From: Arthrobacter sp. MMS18-M83
Lineage (GTDB): Bacteria > Actinomycetota > Actinomycetes > Actinomycetales > Micrococcaceae
Length of the DNA: 64,000 nucleotides
Direction: 5' to 3'
NCBI RefSeq assembly: GCF_026683955.1
Contig: NZ_CP113343.1
Coordinates: forward strand, 3,286,001 to 3,350,000
Below the pieces are notes generated by a model. It was given only the letters and a program-made list of their open reading frames with translations, searched no databases and was not told the DNA's origin. Positions 26,165 to 34,566 of this stretch are shown piece after piece. How positions within the stretch are numbered: the stretch's first letter is position 1; each line of letters starts with the position of its first letter. Position numbers and translations under genes: made by a program.

Positions 26165-27865
26165 TTGATTGAGCAGCCTTTTTTTCGCAAGGCCGCCCGT
26201 TTCTTCAGAAAACTTCAGCCCAGGGCCCGGCTGGCAATCTGTGAGTTGCCGGTGACGCTCATCGTCGTAGGCCTGGCCATCGCGGCCCCTACTTTTTGGC
26301 CAGGGCTAATCCAGAATTTGTGGTTCGTTACCGGGGTTCTCCTTCATGGCATCCTGTTCCTGGGCTGCTTGTTGGTCCCTTGGGAGCGCCTGCCGCCGAG
26401 CCTGAGCCTGACGATCCCCATTTTGGATCTAGTCGCCCTGTGCTTCACACGAAACGGCGCCTTCAACGCAATACCTAGCCTCAGCGCATTAGCCCTCTTT
26501 CCCGTGATTTGGCTGTCGGCTTCGGGCATGCTTTCTAGGACGAGCATGATCCTCAGCTTTGTGGGCCCTTTCTTCATTGCCCTCCCGCCAGTTATTGCGC
26601 ACTTGCCCAATCCCACGGCATCTGACATTTCCTCGGTGGTCCTTTTGCCGCTCATGATGTTCGCGGTGGCGGCTTCCATCCGTTTAGCAGGCTCCAATGC
26701 CCGAGTGCAGGAGCGGCGGGTGAACCGTCGGGATCACGCTTTGCGGCAATTGCTTGCCGCTAGCAGGAAGCGCGAGACGTTGCTCAAGACAATTCTGGAC
26801 ACGATCGACGTCGGAATTGTCGCCGTAGATTCAAACGGCGAAACCCTTCTGGTCAACGGTCAGCAGAAAGCATTCCTGCAGTTGGCGGCGCCGGCGGAAG
26901 GCGCCCCGGAACTCGCCAAACATGACCAGCTCGTTTTCGGCCAGGACCGGCAAACTCCGCTTCGCCCGGAACAGAGCCCCGTTCAAAGGGCAGCTCGTGG
27001 GGAAACCTACTCCGATTACCTCGTATGGTTCGGCGCCGGCGCCGAACAGCGGGCCATCTCTACCACCGCACGTGGCATGAAAAATGACATTGATGACGGG
27101 TTCGACGGAGCGGTCATCGTTTTCAGGGACGTGACTGATGTTGTAGATGCCCTTGCAGCCAAGGACGAACTGGTTGCCAACGTTTCGCACGAGTTCGGAT
27201 CTCCTTTGACCTCGATCTTGGGCAACCTCGACCTCGTGCTCCGCGGATCCCAGGAGCTCCGGCCAGTAACAAGGCTCGGCTTGGAGGTCGCGGAGCGGAA
27301 CGCCGAGCGGCTCAGGGCCTTGGTGGAGGATCTGCTCTTGTCAGCCGCGGCGGTGGAGAGCGTTCATCTGCGGCGCACGGATTTAGCAGGGCTGGTGGAA
27401 AACAGCTTGGTTTCTGCCCAGGCGCAGGCCAGCGCCGCCAATGTTGGCCTTGTCGCCGACGTACCGGCGCCCCTATGGGCGGACGCTGATCCCTTGAGGC
27501 TGGGGCAGGCACTGGACAACCTGGTTTCCAACGCCATCAAGTATTCGCCCGGCGGCGGGCAAGTGAGCATTCGGGCGACTCTTAAAGACGGCTGGGTCCA
27601 GCTTCACGTGCAGGACACCGGCATGGGGATGACCACGGAAGAGGCGGCCCGGATCTTCACGCGGTTTTTCCGCACAAGTGCTGCCCGTCAGGCCGCGATT
27701 CCAGGCATTGGCCTGGGCCTGTCCATTACCAAGTCCATTGTGGAACGCCATGGAGGCAGCATCTCCTGCATCAGCAAGCCCGGCGGCGGAAGCACGTTCA
27801 CCGTGGCGATCCCCGCAGGGACGCCCTCGGAGCCTTTACAGGAAGACGCGCCAGCACTGTATTAA
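26165..27865 (+). CDS. Membrane sensor histidine kinase with PAS domain
   Basis: About 566 residues. Five or six membrane helices (about 28-175) form a MASE-like sensor without a large outer loop; a PAS domain follows (about 205-325), then HisKA with phospho-His342 in SHEFGSPLTS and HATPase with GMGMTTEE and GIGLGLSI boxes. TTG 26165 is chosen because AAGGAAGGG lies eight bases upstream; a longer frame starts at TTG 26132. Partner of the divergent regulator. HisKA/HATPase segments resemble the kinase at 6896-8554. Confidence 0.9.
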   Translation: MIEQPFFRKAARFFRKLQPRARLAICELPVTLIVVGLAIAAPTFWPGLIQNLWFVTGVLLHGILFLGCLLVPWERLPPSLSLTIPILDLVALCFTRNGAFNAIPSLSALALFPVIWLSASGMLSRTSMILSFVGPFFIALPPVIAHLPNPTASDISSVVLLPLMMFAVAASIRLAGSNARVQERRVNRRDHALRQLLAASRKRETLLKTILDTIDVGIVAVDSNGETLLVNGQQKAFLQLAAPAEGAPELAKHDQLVFGQDRQTPLRPEQSPVQRAARGETYSDYLVWFGAGAEQRAISTTARGMKNDIDDGFDGAVIVFRDVTDVVDALAAKDELVANVSHEFGSPLTSILGNLDLVLRGSQELRPVTRLGLEVAERNAERLRALVEDLLLSAAAVESVHLRRTDLAGLVENSLVSAQAQASAANVGLVADVPAPLWADADPLRLGQALDNLVSNAIKYSPGGGQVSIRATLKDGWVQLHVQDTGMGMTTEEAARIFTRFFRTSAARQAAIPGIGLGLSITKSIVERHGGSISCISKPGGGSTFTVAIPAGTPSEPLQEDAPALY

Positions 27866-28091
27866 CCCGGGTCATTAACCCAAGTGCCGAACCGGGTAGC
27901 TGCTCGCTCTGCAAGTATCCAGCCGAGTAAATTAGAGTACCCACTACTCGTGACCGGCCCTAGAGGCAACGGATTGAATGGAACCCAGTTGGTCTCAATC
28001 GCAGTTCCTGGTCTCTGGGGGTTATCCGTATGTGTGTTTCCTGCAATCCTGTTGTCTTCCTTCCGCGTCCCACAGTGAAGGAGGCAGTCCG

Positions 28092-28490
28092 TTGAGCGCG
28101 GGAATGGAATCCGCTGCCAACTTCGCGGGATCGTTGCCCGGGCTGATCCTGATGGACCTGGGCCAGGCAATGGTGGTGGTATGCCTATGCTTCGACATGG
28201 TTCGTGCCCTGTCCGTGCCCCGATCGCATCGTCGCTACGTGGCCAGCACCATCTTCAGGACCCTGGCAGTGCCGTCGATTCTCGTCATGGGCGTCAGCGT
28301 GTTGGCCAAGGCGGTCCTCTGGTCCTGGATTGACGTGGCCATGGGCGTCCTTGTGATGGTGATGATTATCTTCCGCTGGCACCACGACAAGGATGAGGAC
28401 AATTGGTGGAAGGGCAAAGGCAAGAAGCTGGCCCGCTGGGCGCGGAGGCAACTGGCACCGCGACCTGCTTTGGCCCCGGCCATGGGTTGA
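28092..28490 (+). CDS. Small membrane protein of unknown function
   Basis: 132 residues with TTG 28092 preceded by AAGGAGG at seven bases; ATG 28104 is an alternative. Three hydrophobic segments (about 12-35, 55-75, 78-98), then a basic, Trp-rich cytosolic tail (WHHDKDEDNWWKGKGKK). No family recognised. It follows the kinase gene by about 225 bases; no link to either neighbour is evident. Confidence 0.65.
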   Translation: MSAGMESAANFAGSLPGLILMDLGQAMVVVCLCFDMVRALSVPRSHRRYVASTIFRTLAVPSILVMGVSVLAKAVLWSWIDVAMGVLVMVMIIFRWHHDKDEDNWWKGKGKKLARWARRQLAPRPALAPAMG

Positions 28491-28494
28491 CCCA

Positions 28495-28672
28495 CCAGAC
28501 GCTCGCTCACCTTTGGGGTGTTTCCTGCGGACGCTCGCTCACTTGAGGTGAGCGAGCGTTCCCGCTTTTGCCCATATAGGTGAGCAAGCGTCCCGTCGAT
28601 TTGCACCGCCCGGTTCGTTAGCGCCCGGTTCTGTTAGCGCCCGACGGCGGCAATCCCGTTGCGCCGTCTTCC
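28495..28672. repeat. Palindrome-rich intergenic repeat, copy A
   Basis: Starts CCAGACGCTCGCTCACCTTT, then GGGGTGTTTCCTGCGGACGCT, an inverted pair around TGAGGTGAGCGAGCG, then CCCGTCGATTTGC, CCGGTTCGTTAGCGCC (partly doubled) and CGACGGCGGCAA. The unit AGGTGAGCGAGCGT occurs on both strands, so long hairpins can form. No gene in 28491-29004. Confidence 0.75.
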
Positions 28673-28688
28673 CTCCTTTGGGGTTCCC

Positions 28689-28858
28689 CCAGACGCTCGC
28701 TCACCTTTGGGGTGTTTCCTGCGGACGCTCGCTCACCTTTGGGGTGTTTCCCGCGGACGCTCGCTCACCTGAGGTGAGCGAGCGTTCCCGCTTTTGGCCA
28801 TATATGTGAGCGAGCGTCCCGTCGATTTGCGGCGCCCGGTTCGTTAGCGCCCGACGCC
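28689..28858. repeat. Palindrome-rich intergenic repeat, copy B
   Basis: Same order of motifs as copy A with one extra GACGCTCGCTCACCTTTGGG unit, and nearly identical in sequence; ends CGGTTCGTTAGCGCCCGACG. Tandem arrangement with copy A. A GC-rich Pro/Arg-type low-complexity stretch follows to about 28940. Confidence 0.75.
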
Positions 28859-28941
28859 GGCCCCCCGCGCCGGCGGTGGCCCACCCGCGCCCCGACGGCG
28901 GCTCACCCCGCGCCCCGCGTCGGCCCACCGGGCCCGAACGC

Positions 28942-28986
28942 TTGACGCATCTCGCGCCTTCCGCATATTCTGAACGAACGGTCGGT
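28942..28986 (+). promoter_or_regulatory. paa operon promoter with overlapping PaaR-like operator
   Basis: A -35 TTGACG (28942-28947) and -10 TATTCT (28966-28971) are 18 bases apart. Downstream, CGAACGGTCGGT (28975-28986) agrees with one half of the palindrome described for actinobacterial TetR-type PaaR (CGNNCGGTNAGT) with one mismatch; the left half is weaker (TCTG for ACCG). Repression by PaaR relieved by phenylacetyl-CoA is therefore likely; no paaR gene is in the window. Confidence 0.55.
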
Positions 28987-29004
28987 AAATATTTAGGAGC
29001 AACC

Positions 29005-30000
29005 ATGGCATCGCAGAATCTGCAGTCTGTGCCCGCTGAGCTGTCCCCGGAAGAGCAAGAGCGGGAGGCGGCCGGTCAGGCGTACTTTGACCGCATCATC
29101 TCCGAGGACTCGCGCATCGAACCCCGCGACTGGATGCCGGAGGCCTACCGCAAGACCCTGCTCCGCCAGATCTCGCAGCACGCGCACTCGGAGATCATCG
29201 GCATGCAGCCGGAAGCCAACTGGATCACCAGGGCTCCGAGCCTCAAGCGCAAGGCCATCCTGATGGCGAAGGTGCAGGACGAGGCAGGCCATGGCTTGTA
29301 CCTCTACTCGGCCGCGGAAACCCTTGGCCAAAGCAGGGACAAGATGACCAGCGACTTGATCGCCGGCAAGGCCCGGTATTCGTCCATCTTCAACTACCCC
29401 GCGATTTCCTGGGCAGACATGGGTGCGATCGGCTGGCTGGTTGACGGTGCCGCAATTTGCAACCAGGTGCCCCTGTGCCGCGCTTCTTACGGCCCTTACG
29501 GACGCGCGATGGTGCGCATCTGCAAGGAGGAGTCGTTCCACCAACGGCAGGGTTTCGAGATCCTCCTTGAATTGTCCAACGGCACGCCTGCCCAGAAGCA
29601 GATGGCCCAGGACGCCGTCAACCGCTGGTATGCGCCCGCGTTGATGATGTTCGGTCCGCCGGACGACGATTCCCCCAACTCGAAGCAGTCCATGGCGTGG
29701 AACATCAAGCGGTTCAGCAACGATGAGCTCCGCAGCCGCTTCGTCGGCATGATGGTTGAGCAAGTCAAGGTTCTGGGGCTCACGCTCCCGGACAAGGACA
29801 TCCGTTTCAACGAGGAAACCAAGAAGTGGGAGCACGGACCGCTGGACTGGAACGAGTTCAAAAACGTTCTCGCCGGCAAGGGTCCCTGCAACGCGCAGCG
29901 GCTTGAGCGCCGCCGTGAGGCGCACGACGACGGCGCTTGGGTCCGCGAAGCCGCCGCCGAATACGCGCGCAAGCAAGCAGAAAAGGAACACGCAGCATGA
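29005..30000 (+). CDS. paaA: Phenylacetyl-CoA 1,2-epoxidase catalytic subunit PaaA
   Basis: 331 residues. Ferritin-like di-iron monooxygenase subunit that epoxidises phenylacetyl-CoA with PaaC. Iron-ligand region [20 protein letters not shown] and a second ligand segment [11 protein letters not shown] are present. ATG 29005 has TAGGAG upstream; the longer open frame from 28876 runs through the repeat tail and is not used. First gene of a tight operon; overlaps paaB by four bases. Confidence 0.95.
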   Translation: MASQNLQSVPAELSPEEQEREAAGQAYFDRIISEDSRIEPRDWMPEAYRKTLLRQISQHAHSEIIGMQPEANWITRAPSLKRKAILMAKVQDEAGHGLYLYSAAETLGQSRDKMTSDLIAGKARYSSIFNYPAISWADMGAIGWLVDGAAICNQVPLCRASYGPYGRAMVRICKEESFHQRQGFEILLELSNGTPAQKQMAQDAVNRWYAPALMMFGPPDDDSPNSKQSMAWNIKRFSNDELRSRFVGMMVEQVKVLGLTLPDKDIRFNEETKKWEHGPLDWNEFKNVLAGKGPCNAQRLERRREAHDDGAWVREAAAEYARKQAEKEHAA

Positions 30001-30320
30001 CCACCCCCGCCAACGCAACCCCCGCCAGCCAGCCCCACGAAACCCCCTGGGCCCTCTGGGAAGTTTTCGTCCGCTCCAGCCGCGGCCTGTCCCACGTCCA
30101 CGCAGGCTCCTTGCACGCTCCTGACGCGGCGATGGCACTGCGCAACGCCCGCGACCTGTACACCCGTCGCAACGAAGGCGTGTCCATCTGGGTGGTTCCT
30201 GCCGAGGCCATTTCCTCGAGCGACCCGGATTCCAAGGGTTCATTCTTCGAATCTCCCCAGGGCAAGGACTACCGCCACGCGACGTATTACACGAAGAGCG
30301 AAGGCGTGAAGCACCTGTGA
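29997..30320 (+). CDS. paaB: Phenylacetyl-CoA epoxidase subunit PaaB
   Basis: 107 residues, with the family pattern [31 protein letters not shown] and [14 protein letters not shown]. Small structural subunit bridging PaaAC heterodimers. ATG overlaps the paaA stop; its stop overlaps paaC. Confidence 0.95.
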   Translation: MTTPANATPASQPHETPWALWEVFVRSSRGLSHVHAGSLHAPDAAMALRNARDLYTRRNEGVSIWVVPAEAISSSDPDSKGSFFESPQGKDYRHATYYTKSEGVKHL

Positions 30321-31255
30321 CCACGCCTGAACAGAAGAACACAGACTTCGCCATCGAAGGCCACGGCGACATCTCCGTCGGCGTCAGGGGAGCGGGTGCT
30401 TCCGGAGACGGTTCGGCAAGCGCCACGCGCATCACCCCCGGGAACGCCCTGCGCCCGGAAGATATCGCCCTCGAAATCCGCAAGGGACAAGTCAAGCCCA
30501 CAGAAGACGTCGCGGAATACGCTTTGCGCATTGGCGACGACGGTTTGATCCTGGCCCAGCGCCTGGGTCACTGGATCTCCCGCGCGCCAGAGCTCGAAGA
30601 AGACGTAGCCCTGGGCAACATCGCGCTCGACCAGTTGGGCCACGCCCGTTCCTTTCTGACCTACGCCGGTGCGGCGTGGGACAAGTCCGAGGACGATCTC
30701 GCCTACTTCCGCCGGGAGCACGAGTTCCGCTCCGCGCACTTGTTCGAGCAGCCGAACGGGGACTTCGCAGTCACCATCGCCCGGCAGTTCATTGTGAGCT
30801 ACTACCAGTTCGAGCTCTACAAGCGGCTCACCGGCTCCACGGATTCCACCATCGCGGCCATCGCTGCGAAGGCCCTCAAAGAGGTGGACTACCACCGTGA
30901 CCACACCGCGCAGTGGGTGCTGCGGCTCGCCGGCGGAACGGAAGAGTCCCGCCGTCGTATTGTCCAGGCCTTCAAGCTCGTCTGGCCGTACGTCGATGAA
31001 CTCTTCGAAGACGACGAGCTCACGGCCCGCGTCGCGGCAACCAAAGCAGGCGTGCAGCCGTCCAGCCTCCGGGCAGACTTCGATCAGCTCACAGGCGAAA
31101 TTTTGAGCGAGGCCGGACTGGAAGAGGACCTCAAGCTCGGAGCCATCCCGCAGGCCCTGGGCGGTGGCCGCCAGGGCAAGCATTCCGAACACATGGGCTA
31201 CCTGCTTGCCGAGATGCAGGTGCTTGCCCGCGAACATCCCGGTGCAAGCTGGTGA
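30317..31255 (+). CDS. paaC: Phenylacetyl-CoA epoxidase structural subunit PaaC
   Basis: 312 residues. Ferritin-like fold without a full iron site; family segments LGQRLGHWISRAPELEEDVA-like, LDQLGHAR and KEVDYHRDHTAQWVLRL. A 50-residue disordered, Gly/Ala-rich N-terminus precedes the conserved core. GTG start overlaps paaB. Confidence 0.94.
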   Translation: MTTPEQKNTDFAIEGHGDISVGVRGAGASGDGSASATRITPGNALRPEDIALEIRKGQVKPTEDVAEYALRIGDDGLILAQRLGHWISRAPELEEDVALGNIALDQLGHARSFLTYAGAAWDKSEDDLAYFRREHEFRSAHLFEQPNGDFAVTIARQFIVSYYQFELYKRLTGSTDSTIAAIAAKALKEVDYHRDHTAQWVLRLAGGTEESRRRIVQAFKLVWPYVDELFEDDELTARVAATKAGVQPSSLRADFDQLTGEILSEAGLEEDLKLGAIPQALGGGRQGKHSEHMGYLLAEMQVLAREHPGASW

Positions 31256-31809
31256 CCGTGATGGACATGTTCGTTCAAGAGACGCCAACCCAGACCAAGG
31301 CAAGAACCGCCGAGCAGAAGGCGTGGGGCATCGCAGCCACGGTCTGCGATCCGGAGATTCCCGTCCTGACCATTGAGGACCTGGGGATCCTCCGTAACGT
31401 TCAATTGTTCGACGACGGCGGGCTGGTCCCCGCTGTCCAGATCACCATCACGCCGACGTACTCGGGCTGCCCCGCGATGGACGCCATCCGCGACGACCTC
31501 AAGACCGCCTTCCACAAAGAGGGCTATCCGAGCGTCTACGTCGAGCTGGTCCTGGCCCCGGCCTGGACCACGGACTGGATGACAGAGCACGGCAAGGCCA
31601 AGCTGCAGGAGTACGGAATCGCACCTCCAAGTGGCAAAGCAGCAGCCGGCGGTCACTCCGGCCCCGTGCGGCTCAACCTCGCCGTGAAATGCCCCCAGTG
31701 TTCTTCGCTGAATACCAAGGAACTCACCCGCTTTGGTTCCACATCCTGCAAGGCGCTTTTCGTCTGCCAGGACTGCAAGGAACCGTTCGACTACTTCAAA
31801 GTCCTGTAA
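31252..31809 (+). CDS. paaD: Phenylacetate degradation protein PaaD (Fe-S assembly/DUF59)
   Basis: 185 residues. N-terminal DUF59 domain (CDPEIPVLTIEDLGIL, TPTYSGCPAMD) and a C-terminal zinc- or Fe-binding segment with Cys pairs (CPQCSS and CQDCKEPF). Required for maturation of the epoxidase complex. GTG start overlaps paaC by four bases. Confidence 0.94.
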   Translation: MTVMDMFVQETPTQTKARTAEQKAWGIAATVCDPEIPVLTIEDLGILRNVQLFDDGGLVPAVQITITPTYSGCPAMDAIRDDLKTAFHKEGYPSVYVELVLAPAWTTDWMTEHGKAKLQEYGIAPPSGKAAAGGHSGPVRLNLAVKCPQCSSLNTKELTRFGSTSCKALFVCQDCKEPFDYFKVL

Positions 31810-31819
31810 GGAATCTGAC

Positions 31820-33055
31820 ATGCCCGTTGTCCGCCAGACCGCAGCCGAACAGGCACAGGCCACCGGCCGCCGTCGTGCGTCCTTTCATTCCCTCAGCGTT
31901 TCGGAAGTCCGCCGCCTGACTGAAGACGCCATTGAGGTCACGTTCGGTGTTCCGGCCGAGCTCGCCGGCCAGTATGACTACCTTCCCGGCCAGTATGTGG
32001 CGCTTCGCACCACGTTTCCGGATGAGAGCGGGGAGCCGCACGAGGTCCGCCGCAGCTACTCCATCTGCGCCGAGCCGCGCAGCTTCGCGGACGGCAGCAG
32101 CGAGATCCGCGTGGCCATCAAGAAGGACCTGGGCGGCATCTTCTCTACGTGGGCGAATGCGGAACTCAAGGCCGGCGACACCCTGGACGTCATGAGCCCC
32201 ATGGGCGCTTTCATTTCCAAGCATGGCAAGGACGGCAAGACCGTCCAGCAGAATGTCATGAACTCCATGAACAATCCGCAGGAGATGGCGGGCGAGCTCC
32301 CGGACGCGGGTTCCTTCGTGGCCATTGCCGCCGGTTCCGGTATCACCCCGGTGATCGCGATCGCCCGCACGCTGCTGGCCGCAAACCCGGACACACGCTT
32401 CGACCTGATCTACGCCAACAAGGCCGCCATGGACGTCATGTTCCTCGAGGAATTGGCGGACCTGAAGGACAAGTACCCGTCGCGCCTGGCGCTGCACCAC
32501 GTGTTGTCGCGCGAGCAGCGCATCGCGCCGCTCATGACGGGACGTATCGACGCCGCGAAGCTGCAGCAACTGCTGGGCACCGCCATCCACGCGGAGGATG
32601 TGGACGAATGGTTCCTGTGCGGGCCGTTCGAGCTGGTCCAGCTGTGCCGGGATACCCTCGCTGCCCGTGGCGTTGAGCCGGAGCACGTGCGCTTTGAGCT
32701 GTTCACCACTGGTCGCCCGGACCGCCCCGAGGGCAACGCCGGCCGGCCCGTTGTGGAGGACGAGTCGAAGGACACGTTCAAGATCACCTTCAAGCTGGAC
32801 GGGTTGACCGGCGACGTCGCCAGCCCCACCCACGCCCGGGAATCCATCCTCAACGCGGCTTTGCGCGTCCGCCCGGACGTTCCGTTCGCGTGCGCCGGTG
32901 GCGTGTGCGGCACGTGCCGCGCAAAACTGGTCACTGGGACGGTCAGCATGGACGAGAACTACGCCTTGGAGCAGGATGAGTTGGACAAGGGCTACGTGCT
33001 CACGTGCCAGGCCCACCCCACCAGTGAATCCGTCACGGTCGATTTCGACGTCTAA
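31820..33055 (+). CDS. paaE: Phenylacetyl-CoA epoxidase reductase PaaE
   Basis: 411 residues. FAD-binding domain (about 25-135; RRSYSICA), NAD(P)H-binding domain (AIAAGSGITPVIAIA, CGPFELV) and C-terminal plant-type 2Fe-2S ferredoxin with CAGGVCGTC and a distal Cys in YVLTCQAHP. Passes electrons from NADPH to PaaA. A 45-residue insertion near 155 (MNSMNNPQEM) follows the flavin domain. ATG 31820 has AAGGA seven bases upstream. Confidence 0.95.
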   Translation: MPVVRQTAAEQAQATGRRRASFHSLSVSEVRRLTEDAIEVTFGVPAELAGQYDYLPGQYVALRTTFPDESGEPHEVRRSYSICAEPRSFADGSSEIRVAIKKDLGGIFSTWANAELKAGDTLDVMSPMGAFISKHGKDGKTVQQNVMNSMNNPQEMAGELPDAGSFVAIAAGSGITPVIAIARTLLAANPDTRFDLIYANKAAMDVMFLEELADLKDKYPSRLALHHVLSREQRIAPLMTGRIDAAKLQQLLGTAIHAEDVDEWFLCGPFELVQLCRDTLAARGVEPEHVRFELFTTGRPDRPEGNAGRPVVEDESKDTFKITFKLDGLTGDVASPTHARESILNAALRVRPDVPFACAGGVCGTCRAKLVTGTVSMDENYALEQDELDKGYVLTCQAHPTSESVTVDFDV

Positions 33056-33066
33056 GGAATAAACGA

Positions 33067-33846
33067 ATGATCGAGCTCTCCATCGCCAACGGCATCGCCG
33101 AAATTGTCCTCAACGCCCCGGAAAAGCTGAATTCCCTTGACGAGGCAGCGCTCGCGGAGCTGGATAGAGCGTACGACGACGCCGCTGCCGCCGCCTCGCG
33201 CGGCGTGGTGCGGGCGCTGCTCCTCCGCGGAGAGGGCCGCGCCTTTTGCGCCGGACGCGACATTGCGGGCGTGACGCCGGAGAGCGACGACGCCCAGGCG
33301 TACCTCAGTGGGCTCGTCGAGCCGTTGCTCAAGAAGATGGCAGCCTTCCCTGCCCCGACCTTCGCGGCTGCCCACGGCGCGTGCCTCGGCGTTGGGCTTG
33401 GCCTGTTGCTGGCCACGGATGTGGTTTATGTGGCGGAGCATGCCAAGTTCGGTTCGCCGTTCGCCAAGTTGGGCGCCACGTTGGACTCGGGCGGGCATTG
33501 GTACTTCACGGAACGCTTGGGCATGCACCGGACCCTGGACCTGATTTACACCGCGGATCTCATCAGCGGCGCCGAGGCCGTGGCGCAGGGCATGTTCAGC
33601 CGGGTCATGCCTGATGACGCCTTGCTGGAGGCCACGCGAATCATCGTGGAGCGGGTGGCGGCGGGTGCCACCGGAGCGTTCACGGCCAGCAAGGAGCTCG
33701 TGGCGCACATCCGCGATCAGCGCCTTGGGCTGTGGGCAGCCATGTCCGAAGAGAACGACGAGCAGGCGCGCCTGTGCAAGACCGAGGACTACGCCGAGGG
33801 TTTCCGGGCGTTCCAGGAGAAGCGGGCGCCGGCCTTCAAGGGATAG
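33067..33846 (+). CDS. paaG: Enoyl-CoA hydratase/isomerase, PaaG type
   Basis: 259 residues, crotonase fold. GRAFCAGRDI and AAHGACLGVGLGL form the CoA and oxyanion sites. The first hydratase Glu is absent from the GVGLGLLLATD segment, and the second position is Asp in ATLDSGGHW, the pattern of the PaaG 1,2-epoxyphenylacetyl-CoA isomerase rather than of PaaF. Eleven bases after paaE, so part of the operon. Ring-opening PaaZ and the ligase PaaK are not here. Confidence 0.85.
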   Translation: MIELSIANGIAEIVLNAPEKLNSLDEAALAELDRAYDDAAAAASRGVVRALLLRGEGRAFCAGRDIAGVTPESDDAQAYLSGLVEPLLKKMAAFPAPTFAAAHGACLGVGLGLLLATDVVYVAEHAKFGSPFAKLGATLDSGGHWYFTERLGMHRTLDLIYTADLISGAEAVAQGMFSRVMPDDALLEATRIIVERVAAGATGAFTASKELVAHIRDQRLGLWAAMSEENDEQARLCKTEDYAEGFRAFQEKRAPAFKG

Positions 33847-33873
33847 TGCCTCCGGGCTGGTTACCCTGAAGGG

Positions 33874-34515
33874 GTGACTCGTGTTCGTCGGCTGAGCGTC
33901 GTCCTGATTTTGAACCTGGTGCTCGTGGCTGGGTTGGTTGTTGTCGGAATCTCGGCGAACTCGCTGGGCGTGCTCGCCGAGGGCGCGGACTACCTGGCCG
34001 ATGCTGCCGCCATTGGGGTGTCGTTGCTGGCTGTCCGGGTATCCAAGCTGCCGCCGACCCCTAAGCGTCCCCAGGGATATCCGATGGCCACCACTTGGGC
34101 GGCAGGGGTGAACGCCGGCTGGTTGCTTGTCCTGAGCGTGGCGATTCTAGTGGGCGCAGCCGGACGCCTCCTCACCGGTACCAGTGAGGTCCACGGCCTA
34201 CCGGTGCTCATTGTCAGCGGGATCGCCGCAGCAGTGATGTTCGTCGGTGCCCTCATCCTCGGCGGTGACGGCGACAACAAGGCCGGCGGTGATCTGAACA
34301 TGCGCGCGGTCCTTCTTGATACCGCCGGCGACGCCGCGGCAGCGGCCGGGGTTGCCGTGGCCGGTGCCGTCATCTACGTGACGAACGGCCTTTACCGGCT
34401 TGATCCTGTTGTCGCGGCGATCATTGCCGTGGTGGTGGGATATCACGCGGTCCGGTTGCTGCTCGAAATCTTCCAGGCACTGCGCGCGCATCGGCGCAGT
34501 GCCTCGCGGCCGTGA
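33874..34515 (+). CDS. Cation diffusion facilitator-like membrane protein without cytosolic domain
   Basis: 213 residues with six hydrophobic segments and the CDF layout: ANSLGVLAEGADYLADA in helix 2 and VLLDTAGDAAAA in helix 5 place metal-ligand Asp residues at the usual sites (first site Asp-Asp rather than His-Asp). The C-terminal cytosolic domain of most CDF exporters is missing; the protein ends in a short basic tail. GTG start 28 bases after paaG, but not functionally linked to it. Confidence 0.78.
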   Translation: MTRVRRLSVVLILNLVLVAGLVVVGISANSLGVLAEGADYLADAAAIGVSLLAVRVSKLPPTPKRPQGYPMATTWAAGVNAGWLLVLSVAILVGAAGRLLTGTSEVHGLPVLIVSGIAAAVMFVGALILGGDGDNKAGGDLNMRAVLLDTAGDAAAAAGVAVAGAVIYVTNGLYRLDPVVAAIIAVVVGYHAVRLLLEIFQALRAHRRSASRP

Positions 34516-34566
34516 GAGTGGTGCCACTGCCGCTATTCCCAAAGGTCCAAGGCTTGCCCATATCCC

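Noticed and set aside
28701..29006. Minus-strand ORF in the repeat region, with a peptide similar to one in 28235-28606
   Set aside because: The similarity follows from the DNA repeat itself; no start signals or domain.
28993..30531. 512-codon minus-strand frame opposite paaA-paaC
   Set aside because: Antisense of highly conserved paa genes; Arg/Gly-rich composition without motifs.
31796..33016. 406-codon minus-strand frame opposite paaE
   Set aside because: The plus strand encodes a complete PaaE with a 2Fe-2S motif.
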